A DNA stretch of 64,000 nt from Sediminibacterium ginsengisoli (GCF_900167075.1 NZ_FUWH01000002.1:525005-589004), one strand, 5' to 3'. Positions 35,306 to 44,517 are shown, counted from the stretch's first letter. Made by a program: numbers and translations. The notes: a model not told the origin generated them from the letters alone.

Positions 35306-36226
35306 TTATTTACGGAACAGGCTGATCACCTGTGCAAGCTTTTGCTTGAGCTGCTTGCGGTCTACGATAAAGTCGAGGAAGCCATGCTCCAGCAGGAATT
35401 CGCTGCGCTGGAATCCTTCCGGCAGATCTCTTTTGATGGTTTCTTTGATTACACGGGGGCCGGCAAAACCGATCAGTGCGCCAGGTTCTGCAATATTCAG
35501 ATCGCCCAGCATACCAAAGCTTGCCGAAATACCTCCGAATGTAGGGTCGGTAAGCATGGAGATATAAGGAAGGCCGGCATCTGCCAGTTGTGAAAGCTTG
35601 CCACTTGTTTTGGCAAGTTGCATCAGGCTGAATGCACTTTCCATCATCCTGGCCCCGCCGCTTTTGCTGATCACGAGGTAGGGGAGTTTATGTTCGATAC
35701 AATAATCCACGGCTCGGCTGAATTTCTCACCCATTACACTTCCCAGTGAACCGCCGATGAATTCAAAATCCATACAGGCAACTACCAGTCCCTGTCCGTC
35801 TGCATTGCCCGTTGCAACCCGCATTGAGTCTTTCAGGTCGGTTTTGGCGTGGATCTCGTCCAGTCTTTTCTGGTAAGGTTTCAGATCGGTAAAACCCAGG
35901 AAATCTTTGCTGCGGATATTATCGAACAGCTCCGTATAATTCTTGTCGTCGAAGATGATATCAAAATATTCTTCACTTCCGATCCTGTGATGATAATTAC
36001 ACTTGGGGCAAACATATAATGCCTCTTTCAGTTCGGTTGTGGTACAGATATAACTGCATTCAGGACATTTGCTCCAGAGTCCTTCAGGTGTTTCTTTTTT
36101 GTCGGCGGTAGATGTAAGGATGCCTTTGCGCATACGTCTGAACCAGCGCGGCTTGCTCGTCTCTTCTCCCGCTACGTCCTCACCGGTCAGGTTTGCTTCC
36201 AGATCTTCTTCTCGCTCTTTTTTCAT
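35306..36226 (-). CDS. accD: acetyl-CoA carboxylase carboxyltransferase subunit beta
   Basis: 306 residues from the ATG at 36226. An N-terminal four-Cys zinc ribbon (CPECSYIC and CPKC) precedes the carboxyltransferase fold. Typical blocks are GSLGSVMGEKFSRAVDYCIEHKLP, SKSGGARMMES, and FAGPRVIKETIKRDLPEGFQ. It forms malonyl-CoA together with AccA, which is not in this window. The first 30 residues before the zinc ribbon are acidic and variable. Confidence 0.94.
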   Translation of the reverse strand: MKKEREEDLEANLTGEDVAGEETSKPRWFRRMRKGILTSTADKKETPEGLWSKCPECSYICTTTELKEALYVCPKCNYHHRIGSEEYFDIIFDDKNYTELFDNIRSKDFLGFTDLKPYQKRLDEIHAKTDLKDSMRVATGNADGQGLVVACMDFEFIGGSLGSVMGEKFSRAVDYCIEHKLPYLVISKSGGARMMESAFSLMQLAKTSGKLSQLADAGLPYISMLTDPTFGGISASFGMLGDLNIAEPGALIGFAGPRVIKETIKRDLPEGFQRSEFLLEHGFLDFIVDRKQLKQKLAQVISLFRK

Positions 36227-36332
36227 ATAGGTCTGATTCAATTTGGGGCGTCGAAGATAATGATAATTATTAACTCACCGGAGCGCGCATGGAAAGTCCT
36301 GTCGCCCCGGTAATGATTAAATGACCATGCGT

Positions 36333-37391
36333 TTAAGCGATGGTAATACTGTTGTCCAGGTAAACATCCTGTATGATGTTCAGCATTTCAATGCCGTCTT
36401 TCATCGGGCGCTGGAAGGCTTTACGGCCAAGGATCAGTCCCATGCCGCCTGCTCTTTTGTTGATAACGGCAGTTTGTACTGCTTCTGCCATATCGCTGGC
36501 CCCCTTGCTTTCCCCGCCGGAGTTGATCATGCCGATCCGGCCGTTATAGCAGTTCAGCACCTGGTAGCGGCAGAGGTCGATCGGATGGTCGGTGGTCAGT
36601 TTTTCGTATACCAGCGGACTTGTTTTGCCGTGTTTGGTAGCCAGGTAGCCGCCATTATTGGTTGGCAGCTTCTGTTTGATGATATCGGCCTGCAGGGTTA
36701 CGCCCAGGTGATTGGCCTGGCCGGTCAGGTCTGCAGCTGTATGATAGTCAACCCCGTCTACTTTAAAACCATTATTACGGGTATAGCACCAGAGAATGGT
36801 GGCCATTCCCAGTTCGTGGGCCAGTTCAAACGCTTCGGCCACTTCTTTCAGCTGGCGGGCGCTTTCCGCACTTCCCCAGTAGATTGTAGCTCCTACTGCT
36901 GCTGCCCCCATGTTCCAGGCACTTTTGATGGTACCGAACATGGTCTGGTCGTAGCGGTTGGGCAGGCTCAGGAATTCATTGTGATTGATCTTTACCACAA
37001 AAGGGATCTTATGTGCATATTTCCGGCTCATCAGGCCAAGTACGCCATACGTGGAAGCTACTGCATTACAGCCGCCTTCGATAGCCAGTTTAATGATATT
37101 TTCAGGGTCGAAATAAATAGGATTCGGGGCGAATGCAGAACCGGCGCTATGTTCAATGCCCTGGTCTACGGGAAAAATACTGCAATAGCCCGTGCCGGCG
37201 AGCCTGCCATGGTTTAACAGGGTCTGCATACTGCGCAGGGTCTGGTTATTACGGTTGCTGTTGATCCAGATCTTATCTACATGGTCCGGTGAAGGCAGGT
37301 GGATGGAAGATTTGTCAACCGTATTGCAGGTATGGTTGAGCAGGTATTCGGCTTTATCGCCAAGCAGCTCCGTTAATTTTTGTTGTGCCAT
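36333..37391 (-). CDS. fbaB: class I fructose-bisphosphate aldolase (FbaB/DhnA type)
   Basis: 352 residues from the ATG at 37391. It is a Schiff-base aldolase of the archaeal/FbaB type, not the animal type. Recognisable blocks are [47 protein letters not shown], and the phosphate-binding end [10 protein letters not shown] and [14 protein letters not shown]. It catalyses reversible cleavage of fructose-1,6-bisphosphate in glycolysis or gluconeogenesis. A class II enzyme for the same reaction lies directly upstream on the same strand, separated by a strong terminator, so the two are expressed independently. Confidence 0.88.
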   Translation of the reverse strand: MAQQKLTELLGDKAEYLLNHTCNTVDKSSIHLPSPDHVDKIWINSNRNNQTLRSMQTLLNHGRLAGTGYCSIFPVDQGIEHSAGSAFAPNPIYFDPENIIKLAIEGGCNAVASTYGVLGLMSRKYAHKIPFVVKINHNEFLSLPNRYDQTMFGTIKSAWNMGAAAVGATIYWGSAESARQLKEVAEAFELAHELGMATILWCYTRNNGFKVDGVDYHTAADLTGQANHLGVTLQADIIKQKLPTNNGGYLATKHGKTSPLVYEKLTTDHPIDLCRYQVLNCYNGRIGMINSGGESKGASDMAEAVQTAVINKRAGGMGLILGRKAFQRPMKDGIEMLNIIQDVYLDNSITIA

Positions 37392-37482
37392 GGGTAGTTT
37401 GTGTTTATGGTAAGCAATCGTATCGTACTTAAAGTTACCGATTATCTGCAAATGGTATGCGGGCGTACGTGGCCGGTATAGA

Positions 37483-37518
37483 CAAAAAAAAGAGCAGCCG
37501 CATTGGTGACGGCTGCTC
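37483..37518 (-). terminator. rho-independent terminator after fbaA
   Basis: On the minus strand GAGCAGCCG pairs perfectly with CGGCTGCTC around a 9-nt loop and is followed by eight Ts. It ends fbaA transcripts before fbaB. Confidence 0.9.
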
Positions 37519-37527
37519 CTGGTATGA

Positions 37528-38595
37528 TTATGCGTTCCTGTTCACGCAGTTCAGATCTTCGAAAGCTACTTCGAGACGTTTGGAGAAATTCTCCTCCGCC
37601 TTTCGCAGCCATACACGCGGATCGTAATATTTCTTGTTGGGTTTGTCTGCACCTTCCGGGTTGCCGAGCTGGCCCTGCAGGTAACCTTCGTTTTTATTGT
37701 AGAAGTCGCGGATACCCTCCCAGAAAGCCCATTGGAGATCGGTATCGATATTCATTTTGATGGCACCGTAGCTGATCGCTTCGCGGATCTGGTGTTGTGG
37801 AGAACCACTACCGCCGTGGAAGACGAAGTAAACAGGTTTCGGACCGGTTTTCAGTTCCTGCTCGATGTACACCTGGCTGTTCTTAAGGATCTCGGGACGT
37901 AATTCCACATTACCCGGACTATAAACACCGTGAACGTTCCCGAAAGCAGCGGCCACTGTAAACAGTTTGCCAACCTTACTCAGTTCGGTATAGGAATAAG
38001 CAACATGCTGCGGTTGAGTATACAGCTTGTCGTTCTCGATGCCGCTATTGTCAACGCCATCTTCTTCGCCGCCCGTAACACCGAGTTCGATCTCGATACT
38101 CATGCCGAGTGGTGCCATCCTTTTATAAAAAGCTACGGAAGTAGCGATATTCTCTTCCAGCGGTTCTTCGGAAAGATCCAGCATATGTGAACTGAAAAGC
38201 GGTTGTTTTTTCTCCTTGAAGAATTGCTCACCGGCATCGATCAGTCCGCTTACCCATGGCAGCCATTTTTTAGCCGCATGGTCTGTATGCAATACAACGG
38301 GTACGCCATAATATTTAGCTACGTTGTGAATATGCAGTGCACCGGAGATACCGCCGGCAATATTGCCCTGCAGGTTATCGTTCGGCATTCCCTTACCGGC
38401 AATGAACTGGGCACCACCGTTTGAGAACTGTATGATCACCGGTGAATTCATTTTAGCCGCTGTTTCCAGTGTGGCATTGATGGTATTGGTTCCGATGGTG
38501 TTAACTGCCGGCAACGCAAACTGGTTATTCTTGGCATCATTATAAAGCGCTTCCAGCTCTTCTCCGAATAAAACGCCGGCCCTGTACTTTTTCAT
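37528..38595 (-). CDS. fbaA: class II fructose-bisphosphate aldolase
   Basis: 355 residues, the length of the long (E. coli FbaA) class IIA form. The zinc/catalytic motif HTDH is at 103-106 ([15 protein letters not shown]). [17 protein letters not shown] supplies the metal-site Glu residues. [11 protein letters not shown] and [14 protein letters not shown] carry further zinc- and phosphate-binding residues. It performs the same aldol cleavage as the neighbouring class I enzyme but is metal dependent. Confidence 0.95.
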   Translation of the reverse strand: MKKYRAGVLFGEELEALYNDAKNNQFALPAVNTIGTNTINATLETAAKMNSPVIIQFSNGGAQFIAGKGMPNDNLQGNIAGGISGALHIHNVAKYYGVPVVLHTDHAAKKWLPWVSGLIDAGEQFFKEKKQPLFSSHMLDLSEEPLEENIATSVAFYKRMAPLGMSIEIELGVTGGEEDGVDNSGIENDKLYTQPQHVAYSYTELSKVGKLFTVAAAFGNVHGVYSPGNVELRPEILKNSQVYIEQELKTGPKPVYFVFHGGSGSPQHQIREAISYGAIKMNIDTDLQWAFWEGIRDFYNKNEGYLQGQLGNPEGADKPNKKYYDPRVWLRKAEENFSKRLEVAFEDLNCVNRNA

Positions 38596-38695
38596 GGAAT
38601 GGAATAGGTTTAAAGGTTAGTGATTTGTCAATATAGGCATGGTCCGAAGACCAGTTGAAACCAGCGGCAAGATACGCCAGATAAGGCAAACAGAC

Positions 38696-39493
38696 TCAGC
38701 TTTTTAACGCATTTAAACCAGCCGATAACCGGCAGAAATAGGCAGGGAACTGCGATATTCTGCTTCCGTACCAGCTGAACATTTCACCATCTGCCAGCAG
38801 GATATGGGTGTGGGGTAAATCCTGCTGCAATTCTGCAATATGTTTGTCGCGGAAAGGATACGGCTCGCTCGATAATAAGATCAGTTCGGGATCTGCTGTT
38901 TTCATTTCTTCGATGGTTACAGCAGGATATCTTGTTTTATCTGCAAATACATTGATGAAGCCGGCGCGGGAAAGTATGTCGTTGATAAAGGTATCTGCAC
39001 CCACGGTCATATAAGGATTACGCCAGATGAGGTAAGCTGTTCTGATGGCAGGTTGTACCGGTGTCAGCTGCTCAAATTGCCGGCGGATCTCTGTTGCCAG
39101 TGCAAGGGCTTTATCTTCCCTGCCGGTGATCCGGCCAACCTGTATGATCATTTCAGTTGCGGTTGTAAGATCATTCACATCCGTTACCATCACAGGTGCC
39201 AGTTCCTGCAGGGCTTCTACCTGTTCGCGGATATTCTCTTCCTTATTGGCAATAATCAGATCGGGCTGTAAAGCCGCCACTTCGCTGATATGAACGTTTT
39301 TTGTTCCGCCTATGCGTTTCTTTGTGCGGAACCATTTCTCGGGGTGAACGCAGAATCTGGTGATGCCCTTTACTTCTTCATCCAATCCCAATGCATATAA
39401 TAACTCAGTCTGGGATGGCACCAGCGATACAATCCTGCGGGGAAGTTCCGGCAGCTTGATCAGCCGGCCTGTCTGGTCTGTGATTTCAGGCAT
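38696..39493 (-). CDS. BtuF-like helical-backbone metal receptor domain protein without signal peptide
   Basis: 265 residues. The fold is that of class III periplasmic binding proteins for cobalamin or iron chelates: RRIVSLVPSQTELLYALGLDEEVKGIT, AALQPDLIIANKEENI, and a C-terminal lobe with VTIEEMKTADPELILLSSEPYPF. Oddly, no signal peptide or lipobox precedes the domain, and no transporter permease or ATPase is adjacent. It may act in the cytoplasm or periplasm by an unknown route, or the start could be misread, although no better upstream start is visible. Confidence 0.75.
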   Translation of the reverse strand: MPEITDQTGRLIKLPELPRRIVSLVPSQTELLYALGLDEEVKGITRFCVHPEKWFRTKKRIGGTKNVHISEVAALQPDLIIANKEENIREQVEALQELAPVMVTDVNDLTTATEMIIQVGRITGREDKALALATEIRRQFEQLTPVQPAIRTAYLIWRNPYMTVGADTFINDILSRAGFINVFADKTRYPAVTIEEMKTADPELILLSSEPYPFRDKHIAELQQDLPHTHILLADGEMFSWYGSRISQFPAYFCRLSAGLNALKS

Positions 39494-39525
39494 GCGCTAA
39501 AATAACCAGACTTTTTTAAATCGCT

Positions 39526-39744
39526 TTAAGATACACGCACGTTCGAAGAAAGCATCAGCCAGGCATCATTGGTGGCCGCATAATCTTTCTCAACCAGTTT
39601 TTTGAAACCGCTGAACAGTGCATCGTACTGCGGCGATAACAAATTACCTATGGCGTTGGCCAGCGTATGGTATTTTTCTTCTGCCGCTTTCAGGTAAGGT
39701 GATCCTGAAGAAGATAGTTGTGGCTTGTTTTCGTCCTGGAGCAT
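39526..39744 (-). CDS. small protein of unknown function
   Basis: 72 residues starting at an ATG. It is hydrophilic and helix-rich (PYLKAAEEKYHTLANAIGNLL, then FSGFKKLVEKDYAATNDAWLML), with no signal peptide and no known motif that I recognise. It sits 32 bp upstream of the BtuF-like gene on the same strand. The balanced composition and fit into the gap support a real gene. Confidence 0.5.
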   Translation of the reverse strand: MLQDENKPQLSSSGSPYLKAAEEKYHTLANAIGNLLSPQYDALFSGFKKLVEKDYAATNDAWLMLSSNVRVS

Positions 39745-39816
39745 ATACGTTCGTTTGAGGTATAAAAGTAATACTCCGTTATAACTTTATTGCGATAATA
39801 TTGTTATGATCTATAA

Positions 39817-40716
39817 CTACAGGTTATAGGTTTGCTTGGCCAGTTTGATGAAAATATTATTGAGTTCGCTGTTTTCGCCCTTGCGCTGGATAAAGTAAAA
39901 ATTACGTTGAATATGAAGTCCTTCGAAGCTGAGCTCTGCCAGATCACCCTGTTCCAGTTCACGCATCACGGATTTCTGCGGCAGAAATCCTACCGATTCC
40001 GATTCTACCAGGAAATTCTTCAGCGCTTCTGTTCCGCCGAGGCGGACTTTCACATTCAGATCGCTGATGCGGATACCGTTTTTTTCCAGTCCATGCCTGA
40101 GTGCGGCCAAGGTTCCGCTTCCTCTTTCCCTTAATGCAACAGGCATTCCGGTGATATCCTGAACAGCGTAATTCTTTTTACGGGCAAAAGGGCTCTTGCG
40201 GCTGCAAACGGCTACAACGCGGTCGCTTACAAAAGGCTGGTATTGTATGTTACTGAGCTTGGTACGTCCTTCCGTAATGCCCAGGTTGATTTCTTCGTTG
40301 AGCAGTGCATCCACTACGATCTCGGTATTCCTGTTCAGCAGACTGATATTGATCTGCGGATAAACCTGGTTGAAAACAGATAATACGCGCGGTAGAATAT
40401 ACAGCGCAACCGTAGTGCTGCCACCGAGTTTCAGTATCCCTTTGGCCTGCATCACATCTTTCATGGAGGAAAGTTCGAATGCCGTTTCTTCCTGGATGCG
40501 TTTTACATCAGCCAGCCTGCTGTGCAGTAGTCTGCCTGCAGCCGTGAGTTCAACATGAACGCCTTTTCGCTCGAATAACTGAATGCCGTATTCCGCTTCC
40601 AGCGCCTTGATATGCCTGCTCACTGCGGGCTGTGAGATGTAGAGCGACTGGCTTGCTTTTGAAAAGCTTTTCTGTTGTGCTACTTCAATAAATACTTCAT
40701 GGCGTACAGAGATCAT
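39817..40716 (-). CDS. LysR-family transcriptional regulator
   Basis: 299 residues from the ATG at 40716. Longer forms starting upstream add a non-family extension. The N-terminal winged helix-turn-helix (1-60) reads FIEVAQQKSFSKASQSLYISQPAVSRHIKALE. The C-terminal effector domain has ILKLGGSTTVALYILPRVL and VALRERGSGTLAALR. The gene follows the cystathionine beta-synthase gene by 99 bp on the same strand, so a role in sulfur amino acid control is conceivable but not shown. Confidence 0.9.
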   Translation of the reverse strand: MISVRHEVFIEVAQQKSFSKASQSLYISQPAVSRHIKALEAEYGIQLFERKGVHVELTAAGRLLHSRLADVKRIQEETAFELSSMKDVMQAKGILKLGGSTTVALYILPRVLSVFNQVYPQINISLLNRNTEIVVDALLNEEINLGITEGRTKLSNIQYQPFVSDRVVAVCSRKSPFARKKNYAVQDITGMPVALRERGSGTLAALRHGLEKNGIRISDLNVKVRLGGTEALKNFLVESESVGFLPQKSVMRELEQGDLAELSFEGLHIQRNFYFIQRKGENSELNNIFIKLAKQTYNL

Positions 40717-40815
40717 GCGGGAGCGTTTATCGGATGTGCGGAATGAACTGAAAACGCCGGCTCCATATATTTGCAGCCGGCGTTCCATTCTTATATGAAG
40801 ATAAAAAACGCGCTG

Positions 40816-42171
40816 TTATTTGGCAAGACTTTGTATCACATCGTATTTGGTCACAATGTGATAGTCACCTTTTTCATCCTTGGCAAGCACTGCACCGTTT
40901 TCTTTGTTGATGAGGTTGCCGAGTTTCTCAACTTTAGTCATGAAATCCACAACAGGGTAGGGATGTTCGATCACGCTGGCAACAGTGCTGTTCTTGATCT
41001 CAGGATTGCTGAATATTTTCTGGAATAGACCGCCTTCGCTCACTGAGCCAACGAGTTCGTTTTCTTTCATAACGGGGATCTGTTCAATGTCGTATTGCTT
41101 CATCAGTTCTACTGCTTCCGCAACGGTATGATCCGGTGTTATGGTTACCAGTTTTTTACCTGCACGTCCGTTCACGATATCCCTGAATGTTTTTACATCG
41201 AGGAAGCCGCGTTCCATCATCCACTGGTCGTTATAGATCTTACCTACATAACGGCTGCCGTGGTCGTGGAAAATACATACAACCACGTCGTCTGCGGTAA
41301 GTGTGTTTTTCAGCTGCATCAGTCCCTGCAGGCAGCTGCCCGCGCTGTAACCGCAGAACATGCCTTCTTCTTTCGCGATGCGCCGGGCCATTACGGCGCC
41401 GTCTTTATCGGTTACCTGTTCAAAATGATCGATCACGCTCATATCATAGTTCTCGGGAACAAAATCTTCACCGAATCCTTCTGAGATATAAGGGTGCACT
41501 TCATTCATATCGATCTCACCGGTATTGTAATATTTGGTAAGCAGGGAGCCATACACGTCGATAGCCCAGACTTTGATGTTCGGATTCTTTTCCTTCAGGT
41601 ACATTGCGGTTCCGGTAATGGTACCGCCGGTTCCTGCAGTAGATACGAGGTGTGTGATCCTGCCTTCAGTCTGTTCCCATATTTCCGGACCGGTACTTTC
41701 GTAATGTGCCTGGCGGTTGGCAAGGTTGTCGTACTGGTTCATGTACATGGAGTTGGGGATCTCCTGACCGAGGCGTTTTGCCACACTATAATAACTGCGC
41801 GGGTCTTCCGGGAGTACGTTTGTAGGACATACGATCACTTCTGCGCCTACCGCTTTCAGTATATCAGCTTTTTCTTTAGATTGTTTGTCGGTGGTAACGA
41901 AAATGCATTTATACCCTTTAACACAGGCCGCGAGCGCGAGGCCCATACCGGTATTGCCACTGGTACCTTCAATGATGGTGCCGCCGGGTTTAAGTTTACC
42001 CTGTTGTTCAGCAACTTCTACCATTTTAAGAGCCATCCGGTCTTTGATGGAATTACCGGGATTGAAATAATCTACTTTGGCCAGTACGGTGGCCGGAATG
42101 TCTTTGGTTATCTTGTTCAGCCTGATCAGGGGAGTATTGCCTATCGTTTCGAGGATATTATTCAGCCACAT
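40816..42171 (-). CDS. cbs: cystathionine beta-synthase (PLP enzyme with paired CBS domains)
   Basis: 451 residues. The fold-type II PLP domain starts NNILETIGNTPLIRLNKI. The Schiff-base lysine is probably Lys43 in NPGNSIKDRMAL. The Thr/Ser loop EGTSGNTGMGLA and the phosphate-binding glycine loop STAGTGGTITG follow. A pair of CBS domains occupies about 330-451 (DHTVAEAVELMKQYDIEQIPVMKENELVG and VEKLGNLINKENGAVL). This layout is that of cystathionine beta-synthase rather than plain cysteine synthase. It condenses homocysteine with serine, or makes cysteine. The CBS pair may sense adenosyl ligands. Confidence 0.88.
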   Translation of the reverse strand: MWLNNILETIGNTPLIRLNKITKDIPATVLAKVDYFNPGNSIKDRMALKMVEVAEQQGKLKPGGTIIEGTSGNTGMGLALAACVKGYKCIFVTTDKQSKEKADILKAVGAEVIVCPTNVLPEDPRSYYSVAKRLGQEIPNSMYMNQYDNLANRQAHYESTGPEIWEQTEGRITHLVSTAGTGGTITGTAMYLKEKNPNIKVWAIDVYGSLLTKYYNTGEIDMNEVHPYISEGFGEDFVPENYDMSVIDHFEQVTDKDGAVMARRIAKEEGMFCGYSAGSCLQGLMQLKNTLTADDVVVCIFHDHGSRYVGKIYNDQWMMERGFLDVKTFRDIVNGRAGKKLVTITPDHTVAEAVELMKQYDIEQIPVMKENELVGSVSEGGLFQKIFSNPEIKNSTVASVIEHPYPVVDFMTKVEKLGNLINKENGAVLAKDEKGDYHIVTKYDVIQSLAK

Positions 42172-42192
42172 AAACTAACAGTTGTTTGGTGG

Positions 42193-42200
42193 CAAAGGTA
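42193..42200 (-). promoter_or_regulatory. TAnnTTTG element of cbs
   Basis: On the minus strand TACCTTTG is a perfect match 21 bp before the cbs ATG. A TTTTG lies 24 bp further upstream, slightly long for a -33 element and inside the end of the small lipoprotein gene. Confidence 0.5.
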
Positions 42201-42203
42201 GGC

Positions 42204-42383
42204 TTAAAAACTTTTTACGAGCAGCAAAATACTCGCGGCTTCTTCCACCTGCCATACATCTTTTACTTTGATGGTTTCGGCAGTCTCCTTTTTTATACCG
42301 GTCCGCGGCTGCAGACAAGCTACTGCAATAACGGGCAATAAAGCGATCATTGCTATTCTGGCGGTGGAAAAAAGCTTTTTCAT
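42204..42383 (-). CDS. putative small lipoprotein
   Basis: 59 residues from the ATG at 42383. It has a convincing export signal with lipobox (MKKLFSTARIAMIALLPVIAVAC) and a short mature part of about 37 residues containing KVKDVWQVEEAASILLLVKSF. I recognise no family. It is on the same strand as cbs, 32 bp upstream. It could be a real small lipoprotein or chance. Confidence 0.45.
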   Translation of the reverse strand: MKKLFSTARIAMIALLPVIAVACLQPRTGIKKETAETIKVKDVWQVEEAASILLLVKSF

Positions 42384-42717
42384 AACACTGGTTTTATTGT
42401 TTGACAGAACAAAGATAAGATAAATATTAGTACTATGCAATATAAAGTACCGTATTTAGATTGGTAATATAACAGGCAAAATAATGGACATAGCTTGGAA
42501 GTGATGAAATTCAATATTTTAGGCGAGAAGAGATGTTTTTGGGGATGATCAGGTTTTGGATGAGCGGTTGTGGGGGAGGGATGAATGAGGTTTGTTGGGT
42601 GAGGGGGGTGAGGGCGAAGTGAGGTGGTAAGGTAGTTGGGATAATAAGGTGGTGTGGTGTATTGTGAGGTTGGGTGAGGGGGCAGCTGGGGCTGCGGAGT
42701 GAGGGGGCTACTATGAT
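42384..42717 (-). terminator. C-rich, G-poor region behind plsX: candidate Rho-utilisation region
   Basis: This 334-bp gap holds no gene. From about 42530 to 42715 the plus strand is very rich in G and T and almost lacks C, so an mRNA continuing from plsX on the minus strand would be C-rich and G-poor with many pyrimidine-C steps (for example CCCCCTCACTCC). That is the composition bound by Rho. No stem-loop terminator with T-run is visible after plsX, which supports a Rho-dependent end. Confidence 0.45.
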
Positions 42718-43662
42718 TTAGTTGCTGAATTGTTCGGCCATTTTGCCGCAGAGGTCGCTTTCGATCATTTGGGCGGCGAGGCTGATCATGTTGCCGAACG
42801 CTTTGGCGTTGCTGATGCCATGACCGATCACTACGGGTTTGGCTACGCCGAGAACGGGGGTGCCGCCGTAGTTTTCGTAATGAAAGCGGTTGAAATAAGC
42901 ATCGTTACCGAGTTCGCGGGCATTGGCGAGATCGTAGATGGATTCGGAGAGCTTGAGAATGATGTTCCCGGTAAAGCCATCGCAGACCATTACATCTGCT
43001 TTGTCGAAGAAAATATCCCGACCTTCGATGTTACCGATGAAATTGAGCTGGCTGTTCTCTTTCAGCAGGGGATAAGTGGCCTGGGCAAGCAGGTTGCCTT
43101 TGCCTTCTTCCTCACCTACGTTCATCAGGCCGACTTTCGGATTCGCAATCCGGAGAATATGTTGCGCGTAGAGGCTCCCCAGCAGGGCAAACTGGTTCAG
43201 TTGTTCGGGTTTGCAGTCTGCATTGAGACCTACGTCGAGCAGGAGACCTGTGGTTCCGTTCAGTTTGGGAACAACGGTAGAAATGGTCGGACGCATAACG
43301 CCTTCTATCGGTTTGATGCTGTACATGGCACCCACCAGCATGGCTCCGGTGTTGCCGGCGCTGATAAAAGCGTCGATCTTGCCGGTTGCAAGCAGGTGAA
43401 AACCGATAGCGATAGAAGAACGCTGCTTTTCCTTGAGCGCCTTGGTAGGATGCTCGTGGTAACCGATCACTTCGGGAGCATGTATTACATGCACAGAAGG
43501 CGATGTAACCTTGTGTTCCTCCAGGAGAGGCTTCACAAGCGCTTCATCGCCTATTGCATATATGTTCACACCAGCGGCATTGCCCGACAGGTACAGCTGT
43601 AAGCCTTTCACCGCCTCAAGCGGTGCAAAATCTCCACCCATCATGTCTAAGCCTATATTCAT
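42718..43662 (-). CDS. plsX: phosphate acyltransferase PlsX
   Basis: 314 residues. It converts acyl-ACP to acyl-phosphate for PlsY. It starts MNIGLDMMGGDFAPLEAVKG as in the family, then SSIAIGFHLLATGKIDAFISAGNTGA, with KPIEGVMRPTIST and DVMVCDGFTGNIILKLSES. It is the third gene of the conserved yceD-rpmF-plsX order. fabH, which often follows in other bacteria, is absent here. Confidence 0.95.
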   Translation of the reverse strand: MNIGLDMMGGDFAPLEAVKGLQLYLSGNAAGVNIYAIGDEALVKPLLEEHKVTSPSVHVIHAPEVIGYHEHPTKALKEKQRSSIAIGFHLLATGKIDAFISAGNTGAMLVGAMYSIKPIEGVMRPTISTVVPKLNGTTGLLLDVGLNADCKPEQLNQFALLGSLYAQHILRIANPKVGLMNVGEEEGKGNLLAQATYPLLKENSQLNFIGNIEGRDIFFDKADVMVCDGFTGNIILKLSESIYDLANARELGNDAYFNRFHYENYGGTPVLGVAKPVVIGHGISNAKAFGNMISLAAQMIESDLCGKMAEQFSN

Positions 43663-43696
43663 GCCGCTAAGCTACTCGTAAGTTGAACTAAAAAGG

Positions 43697-43891
43697 TTAC
43701 GCTTTCAGTGGTGCTTTTTCAGCTACCAGTTTTCCTTTGTAGAACAATTTACCTTCGCTTACATGCGCACGGTGACGCACATGCGTTTCGCCTGTAGTGC
43801 TGTCTTTGCTTAATGTTACTTCCTGAGCCACATAGTGTGTTCTTCTCTTTGCACTGCGTTGCTGTGAATGTCTGCGTTTAGGATTCGGCAT
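43697..43891 (-). CDS. rpmF: 50S ribosomal protein L32
   Basis: 64 residues, starting MPNPKRRHSQQRSAKRRTHY as in L32 proteins. The zinc-binding Cys residues found in some L32 forms are absent (a C-minus form). It lies between the YceD-type gene and plsX, the widely conserved arrangement, with gaps of 28 and 34 bp. Confidence 0.95.
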   Translation of the reverse strand: MPNPKRRHSQQRSAKRRTHYVAQEVTLSKDSTTGETHVRHRAHVSEGKLFYKGKLVAEKAPLKA

Positions 43892-43919
43892 ATCTCGAAA
43901 TTTATGATATCAAAAAAAG

Positions 43920-44465
43920 TTAATCCAGGTTTTTAAACTGATCAAGACCTTTCCACAAGGTATTGGTCGTATCTTTTGCTGCATCGTTTTCCATGCGTTT
44001 CAGCTTTTCCAGTACTTCAGGGTTGCATTTGCTGTTTCCCTTTTCGTCTTCCCCGCACATTTTCTGCAATGGCACGCTCAGCGTTACAAATTCATAGATC
44101 CAGTCAGACAGGTGAAGATGGCTTTCGCCCCGGCTGATATAATATACATCCGGATCTTCTTCCTGCTCATTCATCTTCTCAGGTTCATCCACCATTTTCA
44201 CGATCACTTTGAACTCGTCCCAAAGCTGCAGTGTCAATGGATTGCCGCAACGGTCGCAATTGCTTTCCACTGTTCCGCCCACATCAAATTTCAATTGCAT
44301 GAAACCGGTATTTTTTTCCAGTGTCAGTTTGATGGTAGCGTCACAATTACTAAAGTCCTGCTCGCCGTATGCCTGAAAGAACTTATCATCCACCCTGTAT
44401 TCGTATACATGCAGTCCCGGCTTCAAACCCACAAATGCTATCTCAAATTCCCGCCGATGACTCAT
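43920..44465 (-). CDS. YceD/DUF177 family protein
   Basis: 181 residues. The DUF177 hallmark is the paired-Cys segment VESNCDRCGNPLTLQLWDEF; a second pair lies near the C-terminus (MCGEDEKGNSKC) before CNPEVLEKLKRM. In other bacteria YceD has been linked to 23S rRNA or ribosome maturation. The invariable link to rpmF suggests a ribosome-related role. It is first gene of the yceD-rpmF-plsX operon. Confidence 0.85.
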   Translation of the reverse strand: MSHRREFEIAFVGLKPGLHVYEYRVDDKFFQAYGEQDFSNCDATIKLTLEKNTGFMQLKFDVGGTVESNCDRCGNPLTLQLWDEFKVIVKMVDEPEKMNEQEEDPDVYYISRGESHLHLSDWIYEFVTLSVPLQKMCGEDEKGNSKCNPEVLEKLKRMENDAAKDTTNTLWKGLDQFKNLD

Positions 44466-44485
44466 AACCTTTTTTTAAGGGCTTG

Positions 44486-44517
44486 CAAAGGTAGCGCTAA
44501 TTGACCGAAACACCAAA
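44486..44517 (-). promoter_or_regulatory. canonical Bacteroidota promoter of yceD-rpmF-plsX
   Basis: On the minus strand TTTG (44517-44514), exactly 20 bp, then TACCTTTG (44493-44486) is the best match to the -33/-7 consensus in the window. It is 20 bp before the ATG at 44465. Confidence 0.75.

Noticed and set aside
36321..37217. 298-codon plus-strand frame
   Set aside because: Antisense to the class I aldolase gene; no domain or start signal.
41494..42201. 235-codon plus-strand frame
   Set aside because: Antisense to cystathionine beta-synthase, which has complete catalytic motifs.
42560..42710. G-quadruplex array as a primary feature
   Set aside because: G-runs of three or more are present but mostly separated by loops too long for a stable canonical quadruplex. 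The strand bias is better explained as a Rho-loading region.
42730..43602. 290-codon plus-strand frame
   Set aside because: Antisense to plsX; the plsX family motifs decide the strand.
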